A stretch of DNA of 64,000 nucleotides from Russula earlei (GCA_025769875.1 JAGFNK010000279.1:1-64000); one strand, 5' to 3'; shown: positions 45,692 to 58,475, numbered from the stretch's first letter. The notes: a model not told the origin generated them from the letters alone. Program-made: numbers and translations.

Positions 45692-47317
45692 ATGAATCCT
45701 CCGGAACAGAAGCTGCCAAAGTTCGCATCTTGGTTTACACATCCTGTTTCTGATACTCACGCGTCCCGTATCTCAATCTAGAAAGCGCAAACTCAACGAC
45801 CGTAGTCTGCCCGCTTCCATCCTGTCTGATCCACAGTTGTCGGTAGACTCCCAAATGTATCAGGATCTACTCGAGATGGAGAAAAAGTTAGACTGGACAA
45901 TCATGCGGAAAAAGGCTGAAGTGCAGGATGCCCTAGGAAGGACCGCGTTCGTAAGTATCAGTCTACTTCCCTCTTCGGCATGTCGAACGGACTCTTCCGC
46001 GCAGACAACGCGTACACTACGCCTTTTCCTGTCCCACACGGCCTCAGGACAAGCATGGCAATCTGAAACGTCAACATCAGGTACTGCAGAACCTCCGAAT
46101 TTTGAGACCGGCCAGGGGATTCCTGCATGGCAACTGAAAATTGAAGGTCGTTTGCTCGAGGTGAGCCTTACTTCCTTTGGCTTGCCAAGGTGCACATACC
46201 TCCCCATTAGCCCCCAAATCAGCGAGCAAAGGATAGGACGCCCCCGAAAGCGTTCTCCACACTGATAAAAACCATGGTAGTAGAGCTTGATCGGGACCCA
46301 GCGTTGTATACAGACGGTAATATTGTCGAGGTATGGTCATGAGCGTGTTTAAATGGGTTTCAGGCTCCTAATTTCTCTCTCAGTGGCATCAAACCCCTTC
46401 AACCCCTACCCTTGATGGCTTCACAATACGACGAATGGGGGACACACCAACGAAAGCACGGCTTATCCTGCATTTACAGCAATACCCTGAGCAGTTCCGA
46501 GTTCTCCCAGAGCTTGGTAGGAGGTTTTCGAATATCTTCCCGAGCTGCTTCTGGACCTCTCCTTCGTAGGAAACATTCTCGGGATCAAAGAAGAAAGCAG
46601 AGCAGGTGTCGTTCAATCACTCTGGGGCTACATCAAGACGCACAATTTGCAGGACAAAGTTGATCGAAAACGGATACATGCCGACGCTGTGTTACGGCCT
46701 GTGCGTATACATGATCCTAGCTAATGGTACACTCTCATCAATACCCTCTGTAGATATTTGGCGCCGATGTGATTCCGTTCAACTTGTTGCCAGACCTCGT
46801 CAATCGTCATCTTGCCCCCCCAAATCCAGTGGTCATCTACTACACAGTGAACCCATCTACATCACCTCCAGAGCGGCCATCTGCCTGGGATATAGAAATT
46901 AAGCTCGAGGACGTTGCGTTGAAATCGAAAATGCAGGCCGTGACGCTTAATCCATCTCGCGATACACTGCGAGAGTTGACGAAGCTAGATGACGAAGTCG
47001 GTTCCCGTTTGGTCTTATTGTCTCTTTTGCACTGACAGTCGCACTCGTAGATCGCGACGCTAGCACAATCGCTCCAGTCATCTGTTTTAAAGAGACAGTT
47101 CCTACAGTCTTTTGCAGACGACCCATCAGGTTTCATCCAGACATGGTTAGCATCACAGTCGCGCGATCTCGAGTCGATCCTCGGGAGCGGACCGAGCGAG
47201 GGTGCAACGATTCGAAAAGAGGATTTATCTCGCAGCGAGTTCTTCCGGATGCCGTGGGTTGAAGAGGCGGTCGCGATCTGGGACGGAATGCGCATCGCGA
47301 ATAAGGTCACTGGATAG
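45692..47317 (+). CDS. SWI/SNF-RSC subunit, Snf12/Rsc6/SMARCD type (SWIB)
   Basis: Exon 1 MNPPEQKLPK joins KRKLNDRSLPASILSDPQ across an intron. Further exons: MYQDLLEMEKKLDWTIMRKK, LRLFLSHTASGQAW, FETGQGIPAWQLKIEGRLLE, a middle part LDRDPALYTDGNIVEWHQT, then the SWIB domain: RLILHLQQYPEQFRVLPELG, SLWGYIKTHNLQDK, ADAVLRPIFGADVIPFNLLP. The C-terminus has DLESILGSGPSEGATIRKED, FRMPWVEEAVAIWDGMR. Stop at 47315-47317. These proteins are core subunits of Swi/Snf-class remodelers. It lies head to head with an Snf2-family ATPase gene, though that ATPase belongs to a different family. Confidence 0.88.
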
Positions 47318-47683
47318 TTTCTTCGGGCTCGTTTCTCACGTTTCTCTGTATTCTCAGCCGCGTTGCTTCCTGTATCTTATCAACTTGACTTCATCAAGAA
47401 ATTTGCTTTCCTCCCCTTTTCCCAGCCATGTGCCCCATCCACTTTCAACCATCAAATGCGTAAGTATTTAACCGAATGCGTTGATGAGTTGTCATACTTG
47501 GGTCTCGACCCGGCTCAGCGGACGGGTTCCACGAGGCATTACTGGTTTGGTGGCAGCACGGCGAAGCGTATATCTCCTATCGTGACCGTGTGGCTGGAAC
47601 TACTGAATTTCCCGTTTTCCTCAAAAAAGCACCCTGGCAGAAGACCCGGTCAAGTTGCCCCTTTCACCTGTGGTATCTGTAAT
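47318..47683. other. Intergenic DNA before the MFS gene
   Basis: 366 bp with no supported gene; promoter region of the transporter. Short plus frames here do not continue into either gene. Confidence 0.5.
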
Positions 47684-49927
47684 GTCCGCGAGATCTCTTT
47701 CCATACAGCACGCTGACCCCCCTTCCCGTCCCACCATCCTAGCAAAGGGAGACTTGCATGATGAGGGATCAGTAGACCCAGTGTATCAAGCAAAGGCCCG
47801 TGTGCTCAACCAGGCTTTACAGGAAATAGGAATGGGCAAGTACCAGGTGTGCGATTCGATCTACCTACTCTCCATGATTAACGCCACGGCCATAACACCT
47901 CAGTGGGGTCTATTTGTCGCCGCAGGTTTTGGATGGTTCTCGTAAGCGGTCGGCACTGAATATTCTATTCAGCTTTCTTACAAGACATTTCAGTGACAGT
48001 GCCGGGACGGTACGGTCCAGTCAGATTTCAGCCCATGCGCTTCGAGTCTGACGGAAAGCCAACATGTTATAGCTTATGGGTGGACTTATTCTTGCCCCGA
48101 CTGTAAACGAATTTCACTACAACGCGCCGTTGTTGCCACTTGCGATGAACATAGGGTTGCTCGTTGGCGCCATTATCTGGAGTTTTGGATGTGATATCTG
48201 GGGTAGAAAGTTCGTGACTTTCCGCGCATTGCTCCTTCGGTCATTCATACTAGAACAATAACCCCAATCAACAGGTGGTCATATAGTCTCACGCTGTTTA
48301 TCGGAAGCATATTTGGAATCGCGATGGGTGGCTCTATGTCGTTCGCAGTGCTTGCATCACTCACTGTAGTTTCCAACGTTGGCGTTGGTGGAAACATCCC
48401 CGTGGACTCCGCTGTCTTCCTAGGTTCGTCCACCTGATAGCTCACTTGTCTTGCCATCCCAGTCCTGGTGCCGGCACATAGATTTTGTGCCTAACTCCCA
48501 TCAGTATCTACTCACTGTACTTTGTGTTTGGTGGAATTCTGGAGTCCTGCTTGGCTCTCTGGTAAGTTGGGGATACCGTTCGTTCCTCGACCTCAAAGCT
48601 CCAACACCCTACGTAGATTGCCTGGCCACTCATTGCAAACTTCTCTTGCAACGCATCCAGTCCATGCCCGCGCTCCGATAACATGGGCTGGCGTTACTTT
48701 GTAGTCACCCTTGGGAGTTTCATGCTTCTCTTGGCCCTTTTGCGCCTCTTGGTTTTTCCCGTGCACGAGTCTCCTCGTACTCTCCTTGGCCGCGGGCATG
48801 ACGAAGCCGCAGTTGCTGTCGTACGTGAGATTGCGCGATACAACGGCGTCGAGACAAGCATCACGATCGAGGACCTCAAGGAGGCGGCTCGCAGTGCAGA
48901 ACGGAAACCGTGTGCGCACAAGTGGCGAGTATTGAATGAGAGTTCTCCGTGGACGGCCAAGCACGTCCGTGCTTTGTTCGCGACAAAACAAATGGCGTGG
49001 TCAACAAGTCTCCTGATCTGCATTTGGGGTATACACGTACTTTGGGTGCCGCAAAGTACTGACATTGATTGCCTTCCTAAAGGGCTCATCGGCCTCGCGT
49101 CAACACTTTACAGCAACTTCCTACCATACCTGTGAGTATACATCTACATCTTTCAGTGGGATACTACTGATGTCCATGTTCAGGCTGGCCACTCGAGGTG
49201 CAAAGTTCGAAGACGCCACGTACTACACCACCTACCGCAACGTGACTGCCCGAAGCTCCTCCGAGTCATCCCTGAAGGCTAACGACCAGTTGCACAGCAA
49301 GTCATTCTTTCCGTAGTCGGCATACCCAGTGCGTTTGTCGCCGGATGGACCGTCGATCTTCCGTTCCTCGGGAGACGGGGGACTCTGGCTGCTTCCGCCG
49401 GTGAGTAAATGCTTGCCTCTTTAGAGTGGCCATTAGTTCAATGACTTTGATGCAAATCCAGGGCTCACGGGAGCGTTCCTGTTCGCGAGTACTACCGCCC
49501 GTAGCTCCCCTGCACTACTGGGGTGGAACTGTGGATACGTTTTCTTCAGCAACGTGGGTGAACCAGACCGCAGACCCTACCTTTTTTGACCCAACTCATG
49601 GGCCCCCTTTTTTGTTCTTTGTAGATTATGTACGGCGTGCAGTACGCCGTCTCTCCTGAAGTGTTCCCTGCCAAGCACCGCGGCACGGGAAATGGTCTTA
49701 CCGCAACTGCTTCGGCCGTTTTTGGCGTGCTGGCGCGTCCTTCCTGAGATTTCGCTTTGTCAGTCGACTGACCCACGTTTCGCCGGATGGCACAGGCCCC
49801 CATAATCGCCATGTACGCAAACCTGAATACTGCCGTACCTGTGTACGTCGCAGGCGCACTCATCATTGGCGCCGGAGGTCTCGCGCTGTTGCTTCCGTTT
49901 GAACCGCAGGGAAAGGCATCTATCTAA
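47684..49927 (+). CDS. MFS transporter, SVOP-like/sugar-transporter class
   Basis: A many-exon gene starting MSARSLSIQHAD. Visible blocks: VLNQALQEIGMGKYQ, LFVAAGFGWFSDS, MGGLILAPTVNEF, LGVGAI-like LLVGAIIWSFGCDIWGRK (the MFS D-x-x-G-R motif after TM2), SLTVVSNVGVGGNIPVDSAV, NSHQYLLTVLCVWWNSG, ANFSCNASSPCPRSDNMGWR, FPVHESPRTLLGRGHDE, and in the second half FVAGWTVDLPFLGRRG, GVQYAVSPEVFPAKHRGTGN. It ends FEPQGKASI at 49925-49927. About twelve membrane spans are expected. The substrate cannot be told from sequence; relatives are annotated as sugar or organic-ion transporters. Introns follow GT-AG. Confidence 0.85.
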
Positions 49928-50300
49928 TTATAGTTCTGCTTTTGCTCGCTCCCCTCGTAGCAGACGAAATGACCCGCGCCCCGTTGGTGCGATCACCGTT
50001 TCCTTTATCTACTGTCTCTACCAAATAGACGGGTGGCGGTCCACTCCACTCGTACCCCGTGGGGCCTGGGGTGAGACCATTCAACCTGCGCCCATTATAC
50101 GTAATGTCCACGGCTTGCTTGCATATTTTGCAAAATCCCCTCGGCCACTTCACCTCAGCTTGTTGCCATCATCATTCCAGCTTTGCCCACTGCCATCTCA
50201 TGGGCAGTTTTTCTGTTGGGGTGTCTAGGGTGACTTTAGTGTCCAATGTAAGGCAAGTTGTTTGATTAGACTTGGATAGGCTTGGATTGCCAGCCTGGAA
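49928..50300. other. Downstream flank, no gene
   Basis: No supported feature. A frame at 49866-50228 is the MFS last exon continued in another frame. Confidence 0.4.
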
Positions 50301-50940
50301 CACGCAGCTGCGCTTCGAAAGCAACAAACGACGTAGGTGCGTAAATTACTTTGTTTACTACCCAAGTTACACGGCTAGATGGCTACTATATCATCTGTCT
50401 ACAGTATGGAAGCGCCCTCTCATGAGGATTGCCCCGATACCGAGTTGCACGACAAACACGATAAAATCACCATTATTCGCAACTTCCATAAGCCTCGTTG
50501 AACTCTTGCTTGAATGGATTCCTTCATCAGTTTACTTCCACCCGAATGATTTGCTCCAACGGCTCCCACTGATGCCTTAGCTCGAAACATCGGGGATCGA
50601 TTTTCACTCTCCTGTTCCGAGTCGTGATATCGCAAGGCAACTGTTGCGTATGCAAATCATAACAGAGGTCGCACTTCCTAACCTCCGCTGGTTTGGTTTC
50701 AAAAGTGCCAGTGCTTATTTAGAAGCCCTTCTTCCTTGGATGACAACCCCTCTCTTTGACAGGCTCCAAGTCATCTTCCGCAACCAACTCACTTTCCCAC
50801 TTCCACACCTCCAACAGTTTTTGAGCACGGTGGTGAACCTGAGATTGTCCAGTGCAAGGCTGCATGTTATTATCCCAAGAATATTGGTAATCCATTCACC
50901 GCATTCATCGATTCTCGCCGTGTCGCCGGCTGCCCTGTAA
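50300..50940 (+). pseudogene. F-box/LRR-like gene relic
   Basis: Plus-strand pieces in changing frames: SLVELLLEWIPSSVYFH..LLQRLPLMP, then LPNLRWFGFKSASAYLEALL, PLFDRLQVIF, FPLPHLQQFLSTVVNLRLS. These resemble the leucine-rich part of the large F-box families of Agaricomycetes. There is no F-box, no clear start, and the frame changes between pieces, so a relic is likelier than a gene. Confidence 0.5.
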
Positions 50941-51189
50941 ACGTGTTGGCGAGAGAGCCTATTCGCTCTCTGTGGAGTACGACATCGTCAAACATGTCGC
51001 CTCTTCACCCACGGCCAATTGATATCTTCGTGGAACGATTTCTCGCTCATACATTTTCGCCTCAGGATGCATATAGCTACCTCTCACTCTTGCTCCGAGC
51101 GCGGCACGTCTTGCAACACCATCACATATCTCGCCGCTGCGCTAACCCACTTTTGAGTAGGAACACCCACAGGAGCATGGGCTGGAGAA

Positions 51190-51375
51190 CAAACCACTAA
51201 AACAATGGCTCATCAAGTGGCAAACTACAGATCATGGGACAACTTCAAGAAGGCTTTCACCAATCATTTTATCCCTGCAGAGGTGGAATTGACCTCTGCT
51301 AACACCATGCAAACTTATCACCAAGATAAACTGCCATTTAATGAGTGGTACCAGAAATGGTCACACCGGAGCATG
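51190..51375 (+). pseudogene. Ty3/gypsy gag fragment
   Basis: The frame from MAHQVANYRSW reads FKKAFTNHFIPAEVEL, ANTMQTYHQDKLPFNEWYQK, typical of the gypsy gag (Retrotrans_gag) domain. It stops being gag-like after about 60 residues. No LTR or pol accompanies it. It lies directly before, or forms the 5' edge of, the following gene. Confidence 0.6.
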
Positions 51376-51479
51376 GTATGTCATGCCGAAGGTGCCTTAC
51401 GTCAAACCACCATGGTCAGGGTTACAGAATTTGCCCCTTCTACTCGACCTCAGTGTCGCGACCACTCGAGGGACCGTTC

Positions 51480-52076
51480 TCCCACAAAGGCGATGGATCC
51501 CAGCCGATGAAGTCGACGTTCGCCGATACGAAAGCCCCGTGCTTCAGCTTCCGATCTTCTTCATCGACAGTCATGGCGGTGGTGGTTTTTGGCTGTCGGA
51601 CATCCTTCATAACCGCGATCATAACCTTCATAATGCTGATAGTGAAGCATCGCTTGGAGGAGGGACGACAGTACATATCCGCATCAACGTGAGTTAACAT
51701 CATTCCGGTAATCGTTCTCATCCGTGATTGTCAACGCCGCGCACAGTGGCCTGGTTATGGGGATTGGAAACGTCAGATACAAAATGAGACTCACTTGCGC
51801 AAGTCGATCACCCTCGCCCGTTTCATGAAGCTCGTCGGAGCGTCGGTCGAAATGTTTCTCAACGTGAGTTATCTCGCTGCCCTTCCGTTGTGGTCGTCCC
51901 TGATCGTGGCCTCTTTATCATTGCAGCAATGGATGGCGAGCGGCCATGTGGTTGACACCAGGTGGGGGATCGGGATGCAAGGCATTACGCAAAGTCATGT
52001 CAAGATCATCGGTGCCATGCACGTCTCTACTCACGCTTGGATGCCCATCATTCAATTCACTTGGTATGTACTGTAG
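51480..52076 (+). CDS. Basidiomycete-conserved protein of unknown function
   Basis: Three pieces join across two clean introns (51688-51744 with GTGAGTT...GCGCACAG; 51861-51926 with GTGAGTT...CATTGCAG). They read DEVDVRRYESPVLQLPIFF, GGGTTVHIRIN, WPGYGDWKRQIQNETHLRKS, ITLARFMKLVGASVEMFLN and SHVKIIGAMHVSTHAWMPII. I recognise this arrangement from uncharacterised proteins of mushroom-forming fungi; no function is known to me. Residues are hydrophilic, without membrane spans. The start is not clear: the frame opens upstream through gag-derived DNA, and the end at 52074-52076 may be an intron donor (TTGGTATGT). Confidence 0.55.
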
Positions 52077-54082
52077 GGGGATGCTGATGGACAGATCATA
52101 TGTCGAGGCTGCATTGTGGAGAACGTTCGCCCGAGGAGAACAGATAGACTTAAAAAAGAGGAAGAGAGGAAGGGGCGAGAGCGAGACAGGAACGAGTTGG
52201 GGACAAGCGGGCAAGCGAGTGGACGGCGCTCGCCAGGCGAGACGATCGGACTGAGGAAAAGACATTGCTCGGTATGTTTTGTTATATATGTCCTCCAGGA
52301 TGAGGTCGAGTGTATATGCATGGAGGCCTCCTGTGCGATTCGGGTGGTGTGTATTGAGGTTCCCGTGGGAAGGGGAAAATGACCGAAACGCGAGATGAAC
52401 CAGCACGCGGTAGAAAGATGGTCGATGCACAAATCCAAAGCGGACACTAGAATGACGAACGAGGGCAACGATAGTGGTGTCGTCCGTCGCGGGACTCGTC
52501 GGCACCAGATCTGATAACTGCCACATCCTTCAGAGATGCCAACTCGCGCATTAGGGGTCGGTGCATATAGTTTGAGTGTGAGCTGCGACTGAGGATTTCC
52601 CGCCAGGTGGTCCTCCGTCATGATATTCACGCCAGAGGTTGGATGTTGGAATGTCCAGGCTCGCCACCGTGCCAGCAGACTGGCAGCAGTGTCGTAGTCG
52701 TGGGCCACCTTGTTTTCCCGTCGTCCGCTATTGGCAATCAATACGCGGAGAGAGTTATTTGCGGCGGCGCGCGAGCCAACCAAGTGAGCGGGGAAAAAAA
52801 AAAAAAAAAGGTTGGGACCCCGTCTCCGCTCCCGATGGCGGGTGATTACTAGTTTGGAAGGGGATGATGACCAGGAGCGGAATGGGCCAGCTCCCATCGT
52901 TCTGATCAGCTCTCCTTTCCTTCCGTGCCCCCCTTGCCTTGCCAATTGTGGATTGGGGCAGATCTGAACGACGCTTACGGACCGTCCCGCATGTCGTGCG
53001 TGCAGATCACTGAGAAGCGATGAAGTCGGGGGTGGCTCAGTAGCGATCGATCAACGAGTGCGGGTGTTAGAGAAAAGAAATTCGCGTCGGGGGGATCGTA
53101 GGGGGTACTGTAGGCGTGATTGACGGCAGCAGTGATCACCACGCAACCCTAACACCGATCGACCCCCCTGCCGAAAGAAGCTTTATTACTTTTTCGCCCC
53201 ACCTTCTTTGTCGTAACAAATGGGCGGTACAATCCCGCATCGCAGATGGCTAACAAATTCGGTAAACCACTTTGGTTCGAAGCCATTCTATGGAGTGGCC
53301 CGACAGCTTTTCTAGCGTGTGCATCGATCGCTGTCCTGTAGAGCAGGGCAGGCACGCTACAGGACAGGTACATGAGGAATCCAATTCACGTTAGCGAGGC
53401 AAGACCGCTCGCGTGCGAGTTCGAGATAGATGGTGATCGGGCCCACCAGGCCCGACGAAGGTGAAAGGACGATGACCAAATGCGAAGGGACGAGGAAACG
53501 TCTCGCAACGTAGACTCGAGACAGTTTGCTGGATCCATCTCGAGATCCTAGGCAACAGGGGTAGACTCGATGACGCGGATGTTCCAAGCTAAAACACGAG
53601 TTGATCTTCGCTGGTTGGACCATTTCTAGTCGAGCTTTTTACGCACGCGCTCCCGCGCTACTACTGTCGCTTGAACAAACAGCGACGTGATGCCAATGGG
53701 AATGAACATAGGGGGGGAAGAGGAAAATACAAAGAGAGCAAAAAGACAGCGCGATGTGAGTAGAAACCAACGTATGTACAGTCATCCTTGATCAAACGGT
53801 TGGGAAGCGCCTAGGCGCAGCCGCACACGCGTAGAATCAGGAGTTTTCGAAAAAGGGTGAACGGTACCGAGAAGGGGGAGATACGGCGGACCCGAAATCC
53901 AAGCTTCAAAGCAAGTCAACACATGTCGGATCAAAAAATGCAGCTTGATCTGATCATGAGCGATCGATGGTTGCAAGAGGCGTGAAATTCCTACGACAAA
54001 TTTCAATGCTGCGGGTCCGCAAAGACCATGTCAGGGAAGAGGCCTACAACACCATATCTGCAGATCCATTCATCTTCATCTG
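52077..54082. other. Two kb with no supported gene
   Basis: Long minus frames at 51918-52945 are Ser/Leu/His-rich and show no family resemblance. An A run lies at 52797-52808. Composition is unlike the transposon arms, closer to that of the gene island. I see no convincing exon chain. Confidence 0.4.
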
Positions 54083-55958
54083 TTACTCCCGTATTGACTG
54101 ACCTGCATGGGGCGGGAACGTAAGACTTGTCACTCTCGGTTTCTGAGCCTCTTCGTCCCCGTCAGCCGCCTTCTTCTCGGTCACATTGAATTCAACTTCC
54201 TCCGGGTAGGTATACGTAGCATTGAAATGAGTGCTTTGCAAAGCGCTGGTGGTGGTGGCGGTTGCCGTCCCTTTTCTGGATCGCTCACGGAACTGCAATG
54301 CACTGACAACTGCCCGACTTTCGGAAGGGTTGTGTTGTCTGGCGGTGATCTAGTCAGAATACGGGCACATTAATGTGGTGGATGTTTCCCTTACATCTCC
54401 ATGTCGCTGTTCAAGAGGCCCCGATACATCCGCGTCGAACAAATTATCCTATAAATCGGGTGGTCAGGAAGCACTCAACACATACTCAGATCAGACGTAC
54501 ATTGCATAAACTGGCGGATCACCATTGGGTATAAATCAGTGGCTCAACAATCAGGAGCTAGAACTCACATGAGAACAATTGGAACATCTGGGGTAAGAAT
54601 AAGCTTCAAAGATTAAATATCATGAGGAGCCGCGTACCACATCCCACACGTCTGAAAACCGAATCGTGAGTAAAGATGGACCATAGAAAAACGGTTTGTA
54701 AAATTGTTTTTCGTACCATTCAGATTCAGGTAGATGAAAACCTGAGACAGGTAGGTCAAGTGCGATCAAATGCATCTGCAAGGACAAAAAACCTACAGTA
54801 GTGGGAATTTGCGCCACCGTCGCGACAACAAGCCATATCAAACCCTTGTCCGACATCGGCATGTTCATCTCAACAGAAAACGGAACACCACACCACTCAC
54901 CTGGTCATAAAGAAATTTAACGATGTCCTTCTCCGTTTGGCGACAGCGCCAGAGGCCGATTATCATGAGGATGAGTTGTCCGATATCAGTTGCCATAGTC
55001 GTGGTGATGTTTGCCCGACTTTGATCGGCATTTTTAAGAGTGCAGGTCAATACGACTGCTGCCCATGAAGCATAAACCTCCATAGGCACAGACTGTGAGA
55101 CACAAGCGAAAGCTCGCGAAGGGGTCCACCTACTGTCGCAACGCCTATAAAATTCATGATCGACCATGAGAAGAATGTGCAGTATTACGATCCCGTGCAC
55201 AACTCACCGTGGATGAGGAACCCTATATTGGTTAACGTCATCCCAGCCGTTAATATTGTGACGATGAGGTTACGGTTCCAGATCATAATCCTGACTCCTA
55301 TTAACAACCATGGTTCTGAAGGATGTGACCTATGTGACACTTACACTCTGATAGCCATGAGCACCGATCCGCATGCAAAGGACGCGTACACAATTATCTA
55401 ACCATGCAAGGCGGATGAGCTACTATTGCGTGACTCGTTTTCTAGACGTACGAGATCCAAGACTATCCATAGCTGAGTGGGGTCAGCGGCGTCACAGACT
55501 CGGTCAAATGCATATCTCATACCTGGCAGTTAATACTATGGTTAGTATTCAACTCTATGAGGTTGCTGATAACAGAACCTAGAGCCAAAATACGAGCGGT
55601 CGAGTATAACTGGACATATTTAACACTACCCGGCAACGCGCCATATGAGGTTGAGACCCACCACTAGTGTCCACTTGAAGTCCCGTTTGCGAGTTAGAAA
55701 CTCCCACTCGAACTTCAATGTCGTGAAGAATTCCCAACTAGACCGTGTCAGTGCTCGGAAACGTCTAGAGCGGGCGCTGCTACCCACATATAAATGCCAT
55801 GGAGGAAATGCGCAAAGTGGACATAATCAACTTCGTCCTAAGGTTAGTACGTGTGAATTCTGAAGGCGGTAAAAATCCACCGTAGTCTTGCAGCAATGTA
55901 GCAGGATCATGGAAATTAACCATTGTGTGTCTAGCCAAAGAATCAGTTACGTTTTCCA
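54083..55958 (-). CDS. Predicted multi-pass membrane protein, unknown function
   Basis: Minus exons: MENVTDSLARHTMVNFHDPA plus TLLQDYG; then DEVDYVHFAHFLHGIYM and WEFFTTLKFEWEFLTRKRDF, with small exons to about 55500; VYASWAAVVLTCTLKN; ITTTMATDIGQLILMIIGLW (membrane span); KGLIWLVVATVAQIPTTVGF (membrane span); RGLLNSDMEI; and a long polar tail ending at 54083. This matches a large family of about seven-span proteins of Agaricomycetes with a WEF.TTL.FEW block after the first span. No function is known to me. Several middle exons were not resolved. Confidence 0.65.
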
Positions 55959-56743
55959 TACTCAGCAAAGGCTCACTTGAACACTTGAAGCTTGAACTTG
56001 TAGAGAATGAAGCGCTGGGGCTACAGTGGTGTTCAATTATCGGTCGTCGAACTGATTTATGAACCTTTTTTTTTGGCGGTCCCATCGCACATCGCTTGCA
56101 TTTTTGGTTAGCGTGGGTCACATGAGGACTTAATGAAGATCACTGTACGTACCACACAAGGGGTATCATGGGTGCCATTTGCTTTTTTCACGGCCGAGCT
56201 GATCCGGATGCGTGGGTCAAACGTCGGGGACGGGATCATCAGTGGCCTGGGCCTGGGAAAAAATTCCCACGACGGCTGCTGCCATCCTTTGTTTGTTGCT
56301 GTTCGACTGATCGAACGACCTTTTCCCAGTGTGCCTTGCTAATTCGCAATTACTTCAAGTCTCTTATGTGAGGTGTTCCACACATCTCGATGAAGGATAT
56401 ATATGATCTGTTAGTGCGACCATATAGAGCCGGAACAGCGCCCCGTTCTTTACTCAGAACTCTGGATGCAAATTGTTCATTTTTTATTTTTGGAAAACTC
56501 TGCCACTCAAGTTGGCAGCGGGCAAGAGCAGAATGCAGAATGAGCAGTCCCCTGCACGGGTTGAAGCCAGTGTGAGGAATCCCAGAGGTAGGAAATGCAT
56601 TTAGGCACACCCGGCTCCCAAGTCATCTGGGTTTGTGGGACTCAGCCTGAAGGCAATACCCAATAGAACTATCTAGAAGAGTGGATCAGGTTCGAACCAA
56701 AGGCTTGCCAGGCCAGGTTGCCTGGAAGCAAATTGTTGCCTTC
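55959..56743. other. Intergenic DNA, no gene
   Basis: Upstream region of the membrane protein gene grading into repeat-rich DNA. Nothing supported. Confidence 0.4.
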
Positions 56744-57148
56744 ACAATGGGCAGGAAGGGATAAGTCAACTCTGCTTATAGTCAACTCAGTGGACAATAA
56801 AAGTAAAATATTTCAAGTGCTGAGTAGGCTCTGTTGTGGCCACAAATTATATTACATAAGTAATGACCTTAGTTGAGCACAAAGAATGTGACAAAAAATG
56901 TTAAATATGGAAAGTCTACTCATTCTGGCACAACTTTTAGCCAGGTTAGGGTAAATGTTGTGCCTGGAATGAGTAGACTCTCCATATTTAACCTTATTTG
57001 TCACATTTTTCGTGCTCAACTAAGGTCATTACTTATGTAATATAATTTGCGGCTGCAACAGAGCCTACTCAGCACTTGGAATATTGTACTTTTATTGTCC
57101 ACTGAGTTGACTATAAGCAGACTCAACTTATCCCTGCCTGCCTGTCAT
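56744..57148. mobile_element. 405 bp palindromic foldback MITE, second copy
   Basis: The halves are inverted copies with more mismatches than in the 30937-31340 copy (words CTTATAGTCAACTCAGTGGA and its inverse, TACATAAGTAATGACCTTAG and its inverse). No clear target duplication remains. Confidence 0.88.
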
Positions 57149-57349
57149 GAAGGTTAGCTTGTATCTGTCATGGTACAGGTCTGGGACTAGAGACTGGACT
57201 GGCAACTGGGCTAGTTTATCTGGATGAACCTCACATCTGACTCATTTCTTATGACTCTTACTCATGTCCACCCCTGATTGTCTTACAAAAGCCTTAAGGA
57301 CATATTTCAATTACAGTCTCACATGTATATAAAACCCAACTTGAAGAGG

Positions 57350-58475
57350 AGACAAGCCTTATTAGGCCCCTTTTACTAACCAAGAATTCTTGAATCTTGA
57401 ACTTGAACTTGGATTTCAGGATTTTCCAGGAGTGACAAGAATGACAGGTGTGATGTAAGTGACATCCTATATACTGTATAAGGCCCCTTTTACCAACTGA
57501 GAATTCTTGAATCTTGAACTTGAACTTGGATTTTGGGATTTTCTGGGAGTGACAGGAGTGACAGGAGTGATGTAAGTGATATGATGTATATAATAAATTA
57601 ATATGCATTTTTTTCTGTTGTCATTTGCATATTTGCATATATGGGGTTACACATGATGTGTCAGCATCAAACCCAGAGTTGAGCAGTCTGACTCAAGCTC
57701 AACATCTGGGTGCTTGCAGCCCCATTTTCACCAGAGCTGCACATACAAAATTTGCACAAAGATGTGCACCCACACATTGGTGACACATATTCTGCCTTAA
57801 TGACATGCTTGCAATACCCCACTTGGAAGGAGTGGAAGGAAGGGTTAGAAAAAATATTTTACATATCACATGTAAACCCAGCAAATCACACTGAAAAATA
57901 ACTCATATTTGAAATAGACTCATATTAGTTTATTATGTCACTTACATCACACCTGTCATTCCTGTCACTCCTGGAAAATCCTGAAATTCAAGTTCAAGAT
58001 TCAAGAATTCTTGGTTGGTAAAAGGGGCCTAATAAATTAATATGAATTTTTTTTCTGTCATGATTTGCTTATTCGTGTACATGGGGTAACACATGACATG
58101 TCAGCATCAAACTTGGGGTCAAGCTCAACAACCTGGGTGCTTGCAGCCCCATTTGTACAAGAGCTGCACATATACAAGTTGCATGATCAGTTGAACCCAC
58201 ACATTGGTGACATGTGTGCTGCCTTTATGACATGCTTGCAATATCCCACTTGGAAGGAGCAAGAGGAAGGGGTTAGAAAAAGATTTTACATTTTACATGT
58301 AACCCCATACATGAATGCAAATCACACAAAAAAATAACTCATATCCAAAACAAACTCATATTAGTTTATTATGTCACTTACATCACACCTGTCACTCCCA
58401 GAAAATCCCAAAATCCAAGTTCAAGTTCAAGATTCAAGAATTCTTGGTTGGTAAAAGAGGCCTTATTTGTGATGC
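57350..58475. repeat. Complex of inverted and tandem repeats
   Basis: A block of about 100 bp (words GTCACTTACATCACACCTGT, CAAGATTCAAGAATTCTTGG) occurs four times: inverted at about 57361-57465 and 57479-57583, direct at about 57935-58033 and 58372-58472. Between them a unit of about 430 bp (words GTCAGCATCAAAC, GGGTGCTTGCAGCCCCATTT) is present twice, 57640-57900 and 58075-58330. No coding content. Probably nested or rearranged MITEs. Confidence 0.75.

Noticed and set aside
51918..52945. Long minus frames of 202 and 297 residues
   Set aside because: They overlap the last exon of a better supported plus-strand gene and show no family features.
53140..53160. Telomere-like CCCTAAC word
   Set aside because: A single occurrence only; no tandem array.
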